The notes under the pieces: generated by a model
What the model saw: only the letters and a program-made list of their open reading frames with translations
What the model was told of the DNA's origin: nothing
Databases searched by the model: none
Translations under genes and position numbers: made by a program
In this document: positions 44,367-52,093 of the stretch, piece by piece
Layout: every line of letters starts with the position of its first letter
How positions within the stretch are numbered: position 1 is the first letter of the stretch
Assembly (NCBI GenBank): GCA_014284505.1
Contig: JAAFYY010000001.1
Coordinates: 4,402,001 to 4,466,000, forward strand
Origin: Streptacidiphilus sp. 4-A2
GTDB lineage: Bacteria; Actinomycetota; Actinomycetes; Streptomycetales; Streptomycetaceae
Direction: 5' to 3'
DNA length: 64,000 nt

Positions 44367-45214
44367 GCTGCCGCGCAGCTCGCGGGGCAGCCAGCCGAAG
44401 GTGTCGGCGCTGGCGGTGCCCGCGGCGGGCTTGTACTCAAGGCCGATGCGGCCGCGGTAGCCGACCGCGTCGAGGCGGCCGAACAGGTCGGCGAAGTCGA
44501 GGGTGCCGGTGCCGGGCTGGTTGCGGTTCGGCGCGTCGGCGATCTGCACATGGCCGATGCGGTCGGCGTGCAGCTCGATCGTCTTCGCCAGGTCCTCGCC
44601 GTTGCGGGCCAGGTGGTAGAGGTCGCAGAGGAAGGCGGTGTTGCCCAGTCCGGTGACGGCGTTGACCTTGTCCACCACGGCGACCGCGGCCTCACTGGAG
44701 AGCAGGGCGTACTGTGGGGCCTCCGGCGCGTTCAGCGCCTCGACCAGCAGCGTCGCACCGATGCCGTGCGCGGCCTGGGCGGCCAGCGCGAGGTTCTCCA
44801 GCGCCAGTTCGTCCTGGACCGCCGGGTCGAGGCCCTCGACCCGGTTCCCGTAGAGGGCGTTCAGCGCCCGGCAGCCGAGCGAGTCGGCCAGACCGACGGC
44901 GACCGCGATGTTGTCGCGGAACTGCTGGGAGTCCTCCGGGCGGGAGAGCAGTCCCTTGGATCCGGCCGCCATGTTCCCGGCGTCGAAGTTCAGCCCGGTG
45001 AGCTGGACCCGGCGTCGGTGAAGGCCCGGCGCAACGCGTCCAGGTCGGCTGCGGCGGGGTGGGCCGTCGAGCGTCACCAGATCTCGGCGGCGTCGAAGCC
45101 GCCGCCGCGCCGCGGCGGGGCGCTCCACAGCGGGAGCTCGGTGAACAGCGTCGAGAGGTTGATGGTCCAGCGCTGGTCGAGCCAGGCGGCGTGGCGGCGG
45201 TCGTCATGGGTCAC
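44352..45214 (-). CDS. hyi: Hydroxypyruvate isomerase (frameshifts and an in-frame TGA)
   Basis: About 285 residues, a xylose-isomerase-like TIM barrel that interconverts hydroxypyruvate and tartronate semialdehyde. Recognised blocks: WTINLSTLFTELPL, LTGLNFDAGNMAAG, LGCRALNALYGNRVEGLDP, TLLVEALNAPEAPQ, FLCDLYHLARNGEDL, HVQIADAPNRNQPGTG and IGLEYKPAAG. GTG 45214 fits the N-terminus. After FDAAEIW a TGA appears at about 45076, with homologous sequence (AHPAAADLDALRRAFTDAG) resuming in the same frame, and the frame then shifts near 45012 before VQLTGLNF. Both are probably sequence errors. It is the first gene of the glyoxylate operon, behind a good TTGACA promoter. Confidence 0.88.
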
Positions 45215-45257
45215 CCATCCAATTCCACAATGCGGAAGCAAGTTCTGCTTGATGGAA

Positions 45258-45311
45258 ACTATGACACGGGGCTCCGCCGGACTGTCAAGGATTGCGGCAA
45301 CAATTTGTTGA
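45258..45311 (-). promoter_or_regulatory. hyi promoter and AllR-type operator (shared with divergent regulator)
   Basis: On the minus strand TTGACA (45288-45283) and a TCATAG/CATAGT -10 box (about 45264-45258) are 18-19 nt apart. Just upstream lies GCAACA-ATT-TGTTGA (45297-45311), one base off the TCAACA-N3-TGTTGA dyad. On the plus strand the same dyad precedes TAGGCT (45326) of the divergent regulator gene. Confidence 0.6.
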
Positions 45312-45341
45312 GAAGCTGACCGGATAGGCTGCGACGGTGCG

Positions 45342-45978
45342 TTGAAGGTGGAGTTCACGACGAGCCGTTCGAACTGGACGGCTTCCCCGAGCATGCGAAG
45401 GCGCGAGGCGCGTGGTCGACGAGGCGGGCCTGCGCGTAGACGTGGGCCCGTTCGGCCAGCGCCGAGGGCGAGCAGGAGCAGACGCTGGCCGCGATCAGCC
45501 GGCTGCTCCAGGAGACCATCGCCCACGGCGCCACCCGGATCTCGCTCCAGGTCAGCACCCTGGACGCGGACGGCGAGCGGTGGCGGACGGCGGAGGACCG
45601 CAATGAGCGAGACGAGCACCCGCTGGCGGAGGCCATAAAGCCACTGCTGGACGCGGTCGGCGCGCGGGCCCTGCCGGAGCAGGCCCGCCCGGACGACGTG
45701 CTGCTGAACTGGGAGGGCGAGGCCGCCGTGGCGGTCCGGCTGCCGGGACTGGAGAGCGCGCTCGACCGGCTGCTGGCCGACGTCCGGCGGCAGTTCGGCG
45801 GCGGCGAACTGACCGCGCTGGACCGGGCCGGCAAGCAGCGCGTGGTCGCGCTGCTCGAAGAGCGCGGCGCGTTCACCGTGCGACACGGGGTGGAGACGGT
45901 GGCCGCGGCGCTCGCGTCAGCCGGTTCACCGTGTACAACTACCTGAACCGGCAGCAGGGCGACGCCCGGAAGCCCTGA
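45342..45978 (+). CDS. Two-domain regulator: thiamine-binding-like (MTH1187/YkoF-type) N-terminus and C-terminal HTH (heavily frameshifted)
   Basis: About 212 residues when the pieces are joined: VEFTTEPFELDGFPEH (reconstructed), VVDEAGLRVDVGPFG, AISRLLQETIAHGATRISLQ, EAIKPLLDAVGARALPEQAR, VAVRLPGLESALDRLLADVR, LTALDRAGKQRVVALLEERG, HGVETVAAAL, then RFTVYNYLNRQQG. The first domain resembles the thiamine-binding/UPF0045 ferredoxin-like fold; the last 60 residues form an HTH. Combined, it is probably a small-molecule-sensing regulator. Frame breaks lie near 45363, 45405, 45465 and 45915. Start TTG 45342 is tentative. Divergent from hyi and upstream of the urate genes, it may regulate either. 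Confidence 0.65.
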
Positions 45979-46065
45979 CCCCGCACCCGGCCCCGACCCG
46001 GCCCGACCCGACCCGGCCCGACCCCCGGCGCGCCGGCAGGCGGGACGGAACCGCACAAGTCATTT

Positions 46066-46104
46066 TCAACAAACTGTTGACGGGGCGGGCGGCGGATCTA
46101 GCTT
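46066..46104 (+). promoter_or_regulatory. uraD promoter overlapped by a perfect AllR-type operator
   Basis: TCAACA-AAC-TGTTGA (46066-46080) is a perfect dyad. The -35 box TTGACG (46077-46082) begins inside it, and TAGCTT (46099-46104) follows after 16 nt, 29 bp before the uraD start codon. A repressor bound here would block RNA polymerase. Confidence 0.7.
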
Positions 46105-46132
46105 GTGGGATGCCCCTACCTGGAGGTCATCC

Positions 46133-46629
46133 GTGACCCGGTCCGCCGACCCGCCCTCCCCTGGCTCAACCGCGTCTCCGACGCGGAGGCCGACGCCCTG
46201 CTGACCGAGGTCTGCTCCACGCCACCTGGGCGCTGCTGGTCCGCGACGCCCGCCCCTGGGCCGACGCCGGGAGCTGCACGCCGCCAACCACGCGCCATGG
46301 CCCTGCTCTCCCCGCCGACCTGGACCAGGCGATGGCCGGGCACGCGCGAATAGGCGCGCCAGGAACGACGACGCCACCTCGCAGCGCGAGCAGGCCGGAA
46401 TCCACGGCGCCGACCTTGCGCTCCTGGACGAACTGCGGGCCGCCAACTCCTCCTACGAGGAAGTTCGGCCATGTCTTCCTGATCTGCGCCACCGGCCGCA
46501 CCGCCGAGACCATGCTGGCCGCGCTGCGCGAGCGCTACGGCAACCCGCCGAGACCGAACGCGAGTCGTGCGGCGGGAGTTGGCGAAGATCAATGACATCC
46601 GCATCGACCGCCTGCTGAACGACAACTGA
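46133..46629 (+). CDS. uraD: OHCU decarboxylase (heavily frameshifted)
   Basis: About 168 residues when pieced together: LPWLNRVSDAEADALLTEVC, MALLSPADLDQAMAGHARIG, REQAGIHGADLALLDELRAA, FGHVFLICATGRTAETMLAA, LRERYGNP, then LAKINDIRIDRLLNDN. The YEEKFGHVFLICATGRT segment is the family signature. UraD decarboxylates 2-oxo-4-hydroxy-4-carboxy-5-ureidoimidazoline to S-allantoin, the last step of urate oxidation. GTG 46133 has GGAGG 6 nt upstream. Roughly ten single-base breaks occur in 500 bp. The HIU hydrolase and urate oxidase genes follow at once, so the three steps are cotranscribed. The function call is firm despite the broken frame. Confidence 0.82.
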
Positions 46630-46652
46630 TTCACCGCTAACTGACGGGCATC

Positions 46653-46964
46653 ATGACCACTGTCTCCACCCATGTGCTGAACACCAGCACCGGCCGGCCC
46701 GCAGAGGGCGTCCCGGTCGAACTGGCCAGCGCCCGGCGACGGCTGGACCGTCCTCGGCGCCTCGCGCACCGACGCGGACGGCCGCTGCAAGGACCTGCCG
46801 GCACCCGACACCTCCGCCGGCACCGTGCTCCGGCTGACCTTCGTCACCGAGGGTCCGTTCTTCCCCGAGGTGTCCATCGTCTTCGACGTGGATCCGGCCC
46901 AGGCCCACTACCACGTCCCCCTGCTGCTGAACCCGTTCGGTACTCCGTCTACCGAGGAAGCTAG
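46653..46964 (+). CDS. uraH: 5-hydroxyisourate hydrolase (frameshifted)
   Basis: About 105 residues of the transthyretin-like HIU hydrolase, which opens the 5-hydroxyisourate ring made by urate oxidase. The N-terminal block VSTHVLNTSTGRPAEGVPVE (His) and the C-terminal tetrapeptide YRGS, diagnostic of the enzyme as opposed to transthyretin, are both present; VLRLTFVTEGPFFPEVSIVF and HYHVPLLLNPFG lie between. At least three frame breaks occur (near 46730, 46795 and 46942). ATG 46653 begins the conserved sequence. It lies between uraD and the urate oxidase gene, whose ATG follows 10 nt after the stop. Confidence 0.87.
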   Translation: MTTVSTHVLNTSTGRPAEGVPVELASARRRLDRPRRLAHRRGRPLQGPAGTRHLRRHRAPADLRHRGSVLPRGVHRLRRGSGPGPLPRPPAAEPVRYSVYRGS

Positions 46965-46973
46965 AGGATCACC

Positions 46974-47877
46974 ATGGCTCACGTGCTTGGCCAGAACCAG
47001 TACGGCAAGGCGGAGACCCGCGTGGTCCGCGTTACCGGGACACCACCCGCCACGAGATCAAGGACCTCAACGTCTCGGTCGCCCTCTCCGGCGACCTGGA
47101 CGACGTCCACCTCACCGGCTCCAACGCGAACTGCCTGCCGACCGACACCACCAAGAACACGGTCTACGCCTTCGCCAAGGAGCACGGCATCGAGTCGGCC
47201 GAGGCGTTCGGCATACATCTGGCGCGCCACTTCGTCGACAACAACGAACGATCAGGCGGGCCCGGATACGCATCGAGGAGTACACCTGGGACCGCATCCG
47301 CACCCCGGACAGCTCCCGCCCGTACATCGGCCACAGCGGCGACACGGACGAGGTCGGCCACTCCTTCGTGCGCAACGGCGGCGAGGTGCGCACCGCCCAG
47401 ATCACCTACGACGGCGAGCGCTTCGAGGTGATCACCGGCTCAAGGAGCTCACCGTGCTGAACACACCAACTCGGAGTTCTGGGGCTACATCAAGGACAAG
47501 ACACCCCTCAAGGAGGCGTCGACCGGATCCTGGCCCCAGGTGACCGCCCGCTGGAAGCACTCCTGGAGCGGCGAGGAGACCCAGCGAACTGGAGCGCTCG
47601 TACACCACGTCCGCCGCCACCTGCTGGAAGCCTTCGCGGAGACCTACTCTACTCGCTCCAGCAGACCCTGTACGCGATGGGCACCCGGGTACTGAACACC
47701 GGACGAGATCGACGAGGTCCGGCTGGAGCTGCCCAACAAGCACCACTTCCTGGTGGACCTGGAGCCCTTCGGGCTCAAGAACGACAACGAGGTCTACTAC
47801 GCAGCGGACCGTCCTATGGTTTGATCGAAGGAACGGTTCACCGCGACGGCGTCACCCCGGTCATCCCGGTGGCCTGA
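46974..47877 (+). CDS. Urate oxidase (uricase; heavily frameshifted)
   Basis: About 300 residues of the cofactor-free uricase that converts urate, O2 and water to 5-hydroxyisourate and H2O2. Blocks across frames: LGQNQYGKAETRVVRV (catalytic Lys), HEIKDLNVSVALSGD, LPTDTTKNTVYAFAKEHGIE (catalytic Thr), SFVRNGGEVRTAQITYDGER, LEPFGLKNDNEVYYAADRPY and the C-terminal IEGTVHRDGVTPVIPV. ATG 46974 follows AGAGGATC. Six or more single-base breaks fall between 47035 and 47820, and all parts keep strong conservation. Catalase (35.8 kb) can remove its H2O2. The next gene, an 8-oxoguanine deaminase, feeds urate into this enzyme. Confidence 0.9.
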
Positions 47878-47999
47878 GCCCGGACCGGCACCACCCAGGG
47901 ATTCTCCCGCCGTCCGCCCTGGGCAGCACCATCCGACGGCGGTACCTCGCAGGCGCGGCACCACCTTGCCGCGTCACCCGACACCGCCTTGGAGTACCG

Positions 48000-49365
48000 A
48001 TGAGCACTCTGCCTGCCGGCCGACGAGAGAATCGTCATCGAGAACGCGATAGCCACCGTCGACGCGGCCGGCAACGAGTACACCGCGGCCACGTGGTGGT
48101 GGCCGGCAACCGCATCGAGTCCGTGGGCGAGGGCCGGCCCGCAGTGGCTCCAGGGCGTCGCCCGGCGGATCAACGCCGAGGGACACCTGGTCACCCCGGC
48201 CTGGTCAACACCCACCACCACTTCTACCAGTGGATCACCCGTGGGCTGGCCCAGGACAACATCCTGTTCGACTGGCTGGTGGCGCTCTACCCCACCTGGT
48301 CCCGGATCGACGACCGGTCGTCCACGCCGCGCCCAGGGCTCGGCCGCCGCGCTGCTGAAGTCCGGCTGTACCACCGCCATGGACCACCACTACGTGTTCC
48401 CGCGGGCTCGGGCGACATCCTGGGCGCCGAGATCGAGGCGGTGGCCGAACTCGGCATGCGCTTCACCGCGACCCGGGCTCGATGTCCCGCGGCAAGAGCG
48501 ACGGCGGCCTGCCGCCGGACTTCGCGGTGGAGAAGACCGAGGACATCCTGATCGCCTCCGAGGCCGCCGTGGACCGCTACCACGACGCCTCCTTCGACTC
48601 GATGCTGCACATCGCCATCGCTCCCTGCTCGCCGTTCTCGGTGACCAGCGACCTGATGCGGGAGGCCGCCGTGCTGGCCGGCGCAAGGGCGTGCGGCTGC
48701 ACACCCACGGTTCGGAGACCGCCGAGGAGGAGCAGTTCTGCAAGGAACTGTTCGGGATGGGGCCGACCGACTACTTCGAGAGCGTGGGCTGGCTCGGCGA
48801 GGACGTGTGGATGGCGCACTGCGTCCACATGAACGACTCCGACATCACCAAGTTCGCGCAGACCGGTACCGGTGTGGCGCACTGCCCGTCCTCCAACGCA
48901 CGACTGGCGGCCGGGATCGCCCGGGTGCCGGACATGATGGCGCCGGGTACCGGTCGGCCTGGGCGTGGACGGCACCGCCTCCAACGAGTCCGGCGAGCTG
49001 GGCACCGAGTTGCGCAACGCGCTGCTGATCAACCGGCTGCACGGCCGCCCGGACGCGATGACCGGACGCCAGGTGCTGCGCCTGGGCACCATGGGCGGCG
49101 CCCGGGTGCTGGGACGGCAGAACGAGATCGGTTCGATCGAGGTCGGCAAGCTGGCGGACCTGGCGCTGTGGAAGGTGACGGCGTCATGCACTCGTCGATC
49201 GCCGACCCGGTCGCCGCGCTCACCCTGGGCGCCCTGCCGCCGCTGACGCTGCTGCTGGTCAACGGCCGCCCGGTGGTCGAGCGGGGCCACCTGACCACCG
49301 TCAACGAGGACCGGATCGCCAAGGCGGCGGCCGACGCCGCCAAGGAGCTCGCCGCCCGCGGCTGA
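48000..49365 (+). CDS. 8-oxoguanine deaminase (AtzA/TrzN-type amidohydrolase; heavily frameshifted)
   Basis: About 455 residues. Metal ligands and active-site blocks: VNTHHHFYQWITRG (HxH), TTAMDHHYVFP, LHTHGSETAEEEQF (His), WMAHCVHMNDSDI (His), THE-like GVDGTASNESGELG (Asp). Closest named function in this context is 8-oxoguanine deaminase, which turns 8-oxoguanine into urate and so joins the pathway before urate oxidase; related amidohydrolases act on guanine or triazines, so the substrate is inferred from context and motif similarity. ATG 48000 has GGAG 7 nt upstream. Eight or more frame breaks occur before 49190. A terminator follows at 49399. Confidence 0.85.
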
Positions 49366-49398
49366 CCTCCCCCAATCGTCGCCCGCTCTCGCGAGGAC

Positions 49399-49420
49399 GC
49401 GCGCGACACCCGTCGCGCGC
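49399..49420 (+). terminator. Hairpin terminator after the 8-oxoguanine deaminase gene
   Basis: GCGCGCGAC (49399-49407) pairs perfectly with GTCGCGCGC (49412-49420), 4-nt loop, 34 bp after the stop codon. It probably ends the urate operon. Confidence 0.7.
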
Positions 49421-49910
49421 GCCCCTGCCAAGGGACCCGCGGCGCGCGACCCCACCCGTCGCCCGCCACCGCCCGCCCAGGGACGCACCGGCGCGCGACG
49501 CCCCTTACTCCGGGCGCCACTGGACGGTGTGCCGCCGGATCCCCCAGCACGCTCGCGTGCCCGGGGACCGCTGCCCGGACCACGGCGAGGGTCCGGGGCA
49601 GCGGCCTGCGTGCGGGCACCTCGTTCCGCTGCCGGCTTGCGGGCGGGGCGGTGGTCCCGGGGCCAAACGGCCTCAGGGTCACTCCTGCGTGCGACAGCGG
49701 CTGGACCGGTGGCAGAGCCGGCGGTGCGGGCTGCGGGACGGGTTTCCAGGCCTCTGGCCTGCATGCGCGGGCCGCCCCGGTCGCCGTGTCGCCGGGATGC
49801 CGGATGCGCGGCACGGGCTGACACCCGAGGCTGCGGCAGGCCACCGAATGGACGGAGGCTCACAGTCCTTATTGGTGGGCTGTCTTGGGCAAGGGCGATT
49901 TGGAGTCATC
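49421..49910. other. Intergenic region with a long hairpin; no gene supported
   Basis: 490 bp of very GC-rich sequence. Several frames are open by composition only, with no start site or recognisable protein. A 37-nt hairpin (49568-49604) is the one structure, and it has a near-identical partner at 50441-50479 beyond the next gene. Confidence 0.45.
49568..49604. repeat. First copy of a duplicated long hairpin
   Basis: CCGCTGCCCGGACC, loop ACGGCGA, GGGTCCGGGGCAGCGG. The loop and right arm are identical to those of the hairpin at 50441-50479; the left arm lacks two C. The two copies flank the gene at 49911-50311. Confidence 0.75.
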
Positions 49911-50311
49911 GTGGGCGTGATACATCAGGACACTCGGACGGCCAGAGGGGTCCAGTACTGGGCCAGGGCTGGGGCGGTTCTCGTCATGGCCGCCTCGGCG
50001 TGACGGCCGCTGCCGGAGGGGCCTGGGCACAGCCGGATCCCGTCATCCCGCCGATCCACCAGCCTGCGGCCCGGCCTGATCCTCGAAACGCGCCGCCACC
50101 GCCGACGCCGGCCATCCCCGGCGTTGCACGCACCACTCCTCCGCGGGGTCCGGCCCATCACCCCGTCTGTGTGAACAAGGTCGACCACAACGACGTCGCG
50201 ACCAACAAGGTCACCAACGTCAGTAAGAACAGCAGCAACAGCATCAACACGATCGTCATCAACCTCACCATCACGGTCGACAAGCCGACGCCGCATCACC
50301 ACCACCACTGA
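49911..50311 (+). CDS. Secreted protein with natural C-terminal pentahistidine (one apparent frameshift)
   Basis: About 133 residues. GTG 49911 has GGAG 5 nt upstream. Residues 1-42 form a signal peptide (YWARAGAVLVMAA, one base missing near 49993, then LGVTAAAGGAWAQ). A Pro-rich spacer (PPIHQPAARPDPRNAPPPPT) leads to a 50-residue tail of low GC for this region: VNKVDHNDVATNKVTNVSKN, then SSNSINTIVINLTITVDKP and the end TPHHHHH. The tail is rich in Asn, Val, Thr and Ser with alternating polar and hydrophobic residues, as in amyloid-like surface proteins such as chaplins or rodlins, though no similarity to them is claimed. The histidines may bind metal. Function unknown. Confidence 0.62.
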
Positions 50312-50440
50312 CCGGCGGCGCCGCCGCCCCCGCGGGCAGGTCGGCCCCCTGCGGGCGAGCGGGGCGAGCAGTCCCCCGCCCGCTCGGCCGACATCGCGGC
50401 GAGCCGTGACACTGCACACGCCGACGCGCGCGTTCGCAGA

Positions 50441-50479
50441 CCGCTGCCCCGGACCCACGGCGAGGGTCCGGGGCAGCGG
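50441..50479. repeat. Second copy of the duplicated long hairpin
   Basis: CCGCTGCCCCGGACCC (50441-50456) pairs perfectly with GGGTCCGGGGCAGCGG (50464-50479) over 16 bp, loop ACGGCGA. It lies 130 bp after the pentahistidine gene and could be its terminator; the earlier copy at 49568-49604 lies before that gene. Confidence 0.8.
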
Positions 50480-50518
50480 CACGTCACCGTACCGGTCCAC
50501 GGAGTGGCGGAGCAGCCC

Positions 50519-50560
50519 GGGCATACCCGCCAGTATGCCCGGCGCATACCAGCCGGTATG
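50519..50560 (+). promoter_or_regulatory. Two GCATAC/GTATGC dyads in the oxidoreductase promoter
   Basis: GGGCATAC-N6-GTATGCCC (50519-50540) and CATACC-N4-GGTATG (50545-50560) stand side by side, directly before a TTGACT -35-like box (50561). They are 40-80 bp upstream of the oxidoreductase ATG and look like tandem operators for a dimeric repressor that is not encoded next to them. Confidence 0.65.
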
Positions 50561-50600
50561 TTGACTGCCACGAGCAGCAACGGCGACGTGAGGAGCGGTA

Positions 50601-51545
50601 ATGCGGGCGGTACAGATCACCGAGTTCGGCGGGCCCGAGGTACTGCGGTTGGTGGGAGCTGCCCGAGCCGGAGGCGAAGCCCGGGCAGCTGTTGATCGAG
50701 GTGGACGCGGTGGGCGTGAACTACGCGGACACCATTCGGTCGAGGATTCCTACTTCCCGCAGCACGCTGCCGCTGGTGCCCGGCGGCGAGGTGGCGGGCG
50801 GACCGCGGACGGGCGCAGGGTGGTGGCGCTCACCGCCACCGGCGGCTACGCGGAACGTGCCGTGGCCTGGGCGAACATGGCGCACACATCCGAGGGGTCT
50901 CCGACGGCGCCGCGCTGGCGCTGGTGGTGCAGGGGGTGACCGCCTGGAACCTGCTGCGGACCTCGGCCCGGCTGATGCCCGGCGAGACGGTGGTGGTGCA
51001 TGCGGCGGCCGGCGGCACCGGCTCGCTGGCGGTGCAGCTGGCGAAGCGTTTCGGCGCGGGCGGGTGATCGCCACCGCCTCCACCGAGGAGAAGCGCAAGC
51101 TGGCGCTGGAGCTGGGCGCGGACGTGGCCGTGGCGGCCGACGCCGAGGGCCTCAAGGAGCGCCTGGAGCAGGCCAATGACGGCCGCAAGGTCGATGTGGT
51201 GCTGGAGATGACCGGCGGCCCGGTGTTCGACGCGTCACTGGCCGCGCTGGCCCGTTCGGGCGGCTGGTGACCTACGGCATGGCCTCGCGGGCCACCCCGG
51301 CGCCGATCGAGGCGGGCAGCCTGATGGCGCACTCGCGGGCGGTGGTCGGCTTCTGGCTGATGCACGCGGTGGCCCGCCCGGAGCTCTACGCCGAGCCGCT
51401 GGCGGAGCTGCTGGGGCTGGTGGCGCGGGGCGAGCTGCGCACCCTGGTCGGTGAGGCGTACCCGCTGTCGCAGGCGGCCCGCGCGCACGAGGACCTGCGG
51501 GCCCGGCGGACCACCGGAAAGCTGGTGCTCGACCCGCGGAGCTAG
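50601..51545 (+). CDS. Zinc-less NADPH:quinone oxidoreductase-type MDR enzyme (frameshifted)
   Basis: About 316 residues of the medium-chain dehydrogenase family, quinone oxidoreductase branch. N-terminal MRAVQITEFGGPEVLRLV, then LPEPEAKPGQLLIEVDAVGV, NYADTIRS; the cofactor loop GETVVVHAAAGGTGSLAVQL; VIATASTEEKRKLALELGAD; and C-terminal GKLVLDPRS. No catalytic zinc Cys are seen. ATG 50601 has AGGAG 5 nt upstream. Breaks occur near 50655, 50735, 50800, 50900, 51060 and 51265, with conserved sequence throughout. It reduces quinones or enones with NADPH, possibly as detoxification. The stop codon lies in a 14-bp tandem array. Two dyads in the promoter suggest a dedicated repressor encoded elsewhere. 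Confidence 0.85.
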
Positions 51546-51577
51546 GCCGGCGGAGCTAGGCCCGCGGAGCTAGGCGG
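51536..51577. repeat. Three tandem 14-bp units spanning the oxidoreductase stop codon
   Basis: GCGGAGCTAGGCCG (51536-51549), GCGGAGCTAGGCCC (51550-51563) and GCGGAGCTAGGCGG (51564-51577). The first unit encodes the last residues and the TAG stop (51543-51545); the others repeat the stop downstream. Confidence 0.9.
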
Positions 51578-51606
51578 GCGTGGCGGGGGGGGCTCGGGCG
51601 GCCGGA

Positions 51607-51924
51607 TCACTCGCCGCTGCCCCCGCCGCTGCTGCCACTGCTTCCGCTGTCCCCGCCGCTGCTGTCGCCGCCGCTCCCGCCGCTGCCGCCCGCGCTGACG
51701 CCGCCGGCGCTGGTGCCGCCCACCGACGAGGAGCAGGTCGAGCCGCAGTTCTGGTTCGAGCCGCCGGAGTGCGAGCCGTAGCTCACCAGCGCCAGCACGA
51801 CCATGAAGGCCAGCACGACCAGGGCGACCATCGCCACCCCGCCGCCGCCCGAAGCGGGGCCTCCTGATCCGGCCGCCACGATGCCTCCCGAGCGTGAGCG
51901 CGAGTCCTCCCCGGCTTCCAGCAT
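51607..51924 (-). CDS. Small membrane protein with Gly/Ser-rich tail
   Basis: 105 residues: a cytoplasmic start rich in Ser and Gly (MLEAGEDSRSRSGGIVAAGS), one membrane helix (VAMVALVVLAFMVVLALVS), then a tail of almost pure Gly and Ser with two Cys (NQNCGSTCSSS). The hydrophobic helix followed by GGS repeats is typical of small exported or cell-wall-spanning proteins of actinomycetes, but the composition also arises easily in GC-rich DNA. ATG 51924 lacks a good ribosome site. The reality of the gene is moderately supported; the function is unknown. Confidence 0.5.
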   Translation of the reverse strand: MLEAGEDSRSRSGGIVAAGSGGPASGGGGVAMVALVVLAFMVVLALVSYGSHSGGSNQNCGSTCSSSVGGTSAGGVSAGGSGGSGGDSSGGDSGSSGSSGGGSGE

Positions 51925-52093
51925 GGCACCGACCGGCCGCCGCTCCAGCGGCTGTTTCCGGCCACTCCCGGACCGCCCGACGGGAGCGGGCGGGGTCGTA
52001 CGACGAACGGGTAGGCGGCAGTGACCGGGGCCGGACCTCCCCAGGTGACTCCGGTCACCACCACCGGCTCAGAATGGCCGCGCCGACTGCCGG

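Noticed and set aside
46133..49365. Urate genes as true pseudogenes
   Set aside because: Residues are conserved between breaks, operator and ribosome sites are intact, and both insertions and deletions of one base occur, as expected for sequencing errors. Kept as coding with notes.
50280..50311. Pentahistidine end as a cloning-vector tag
   Set aside because: The histidines follow a natural low-GC coding segment with a signal peptide upstream; no vector, linker or protease-site sequence is seen around it.
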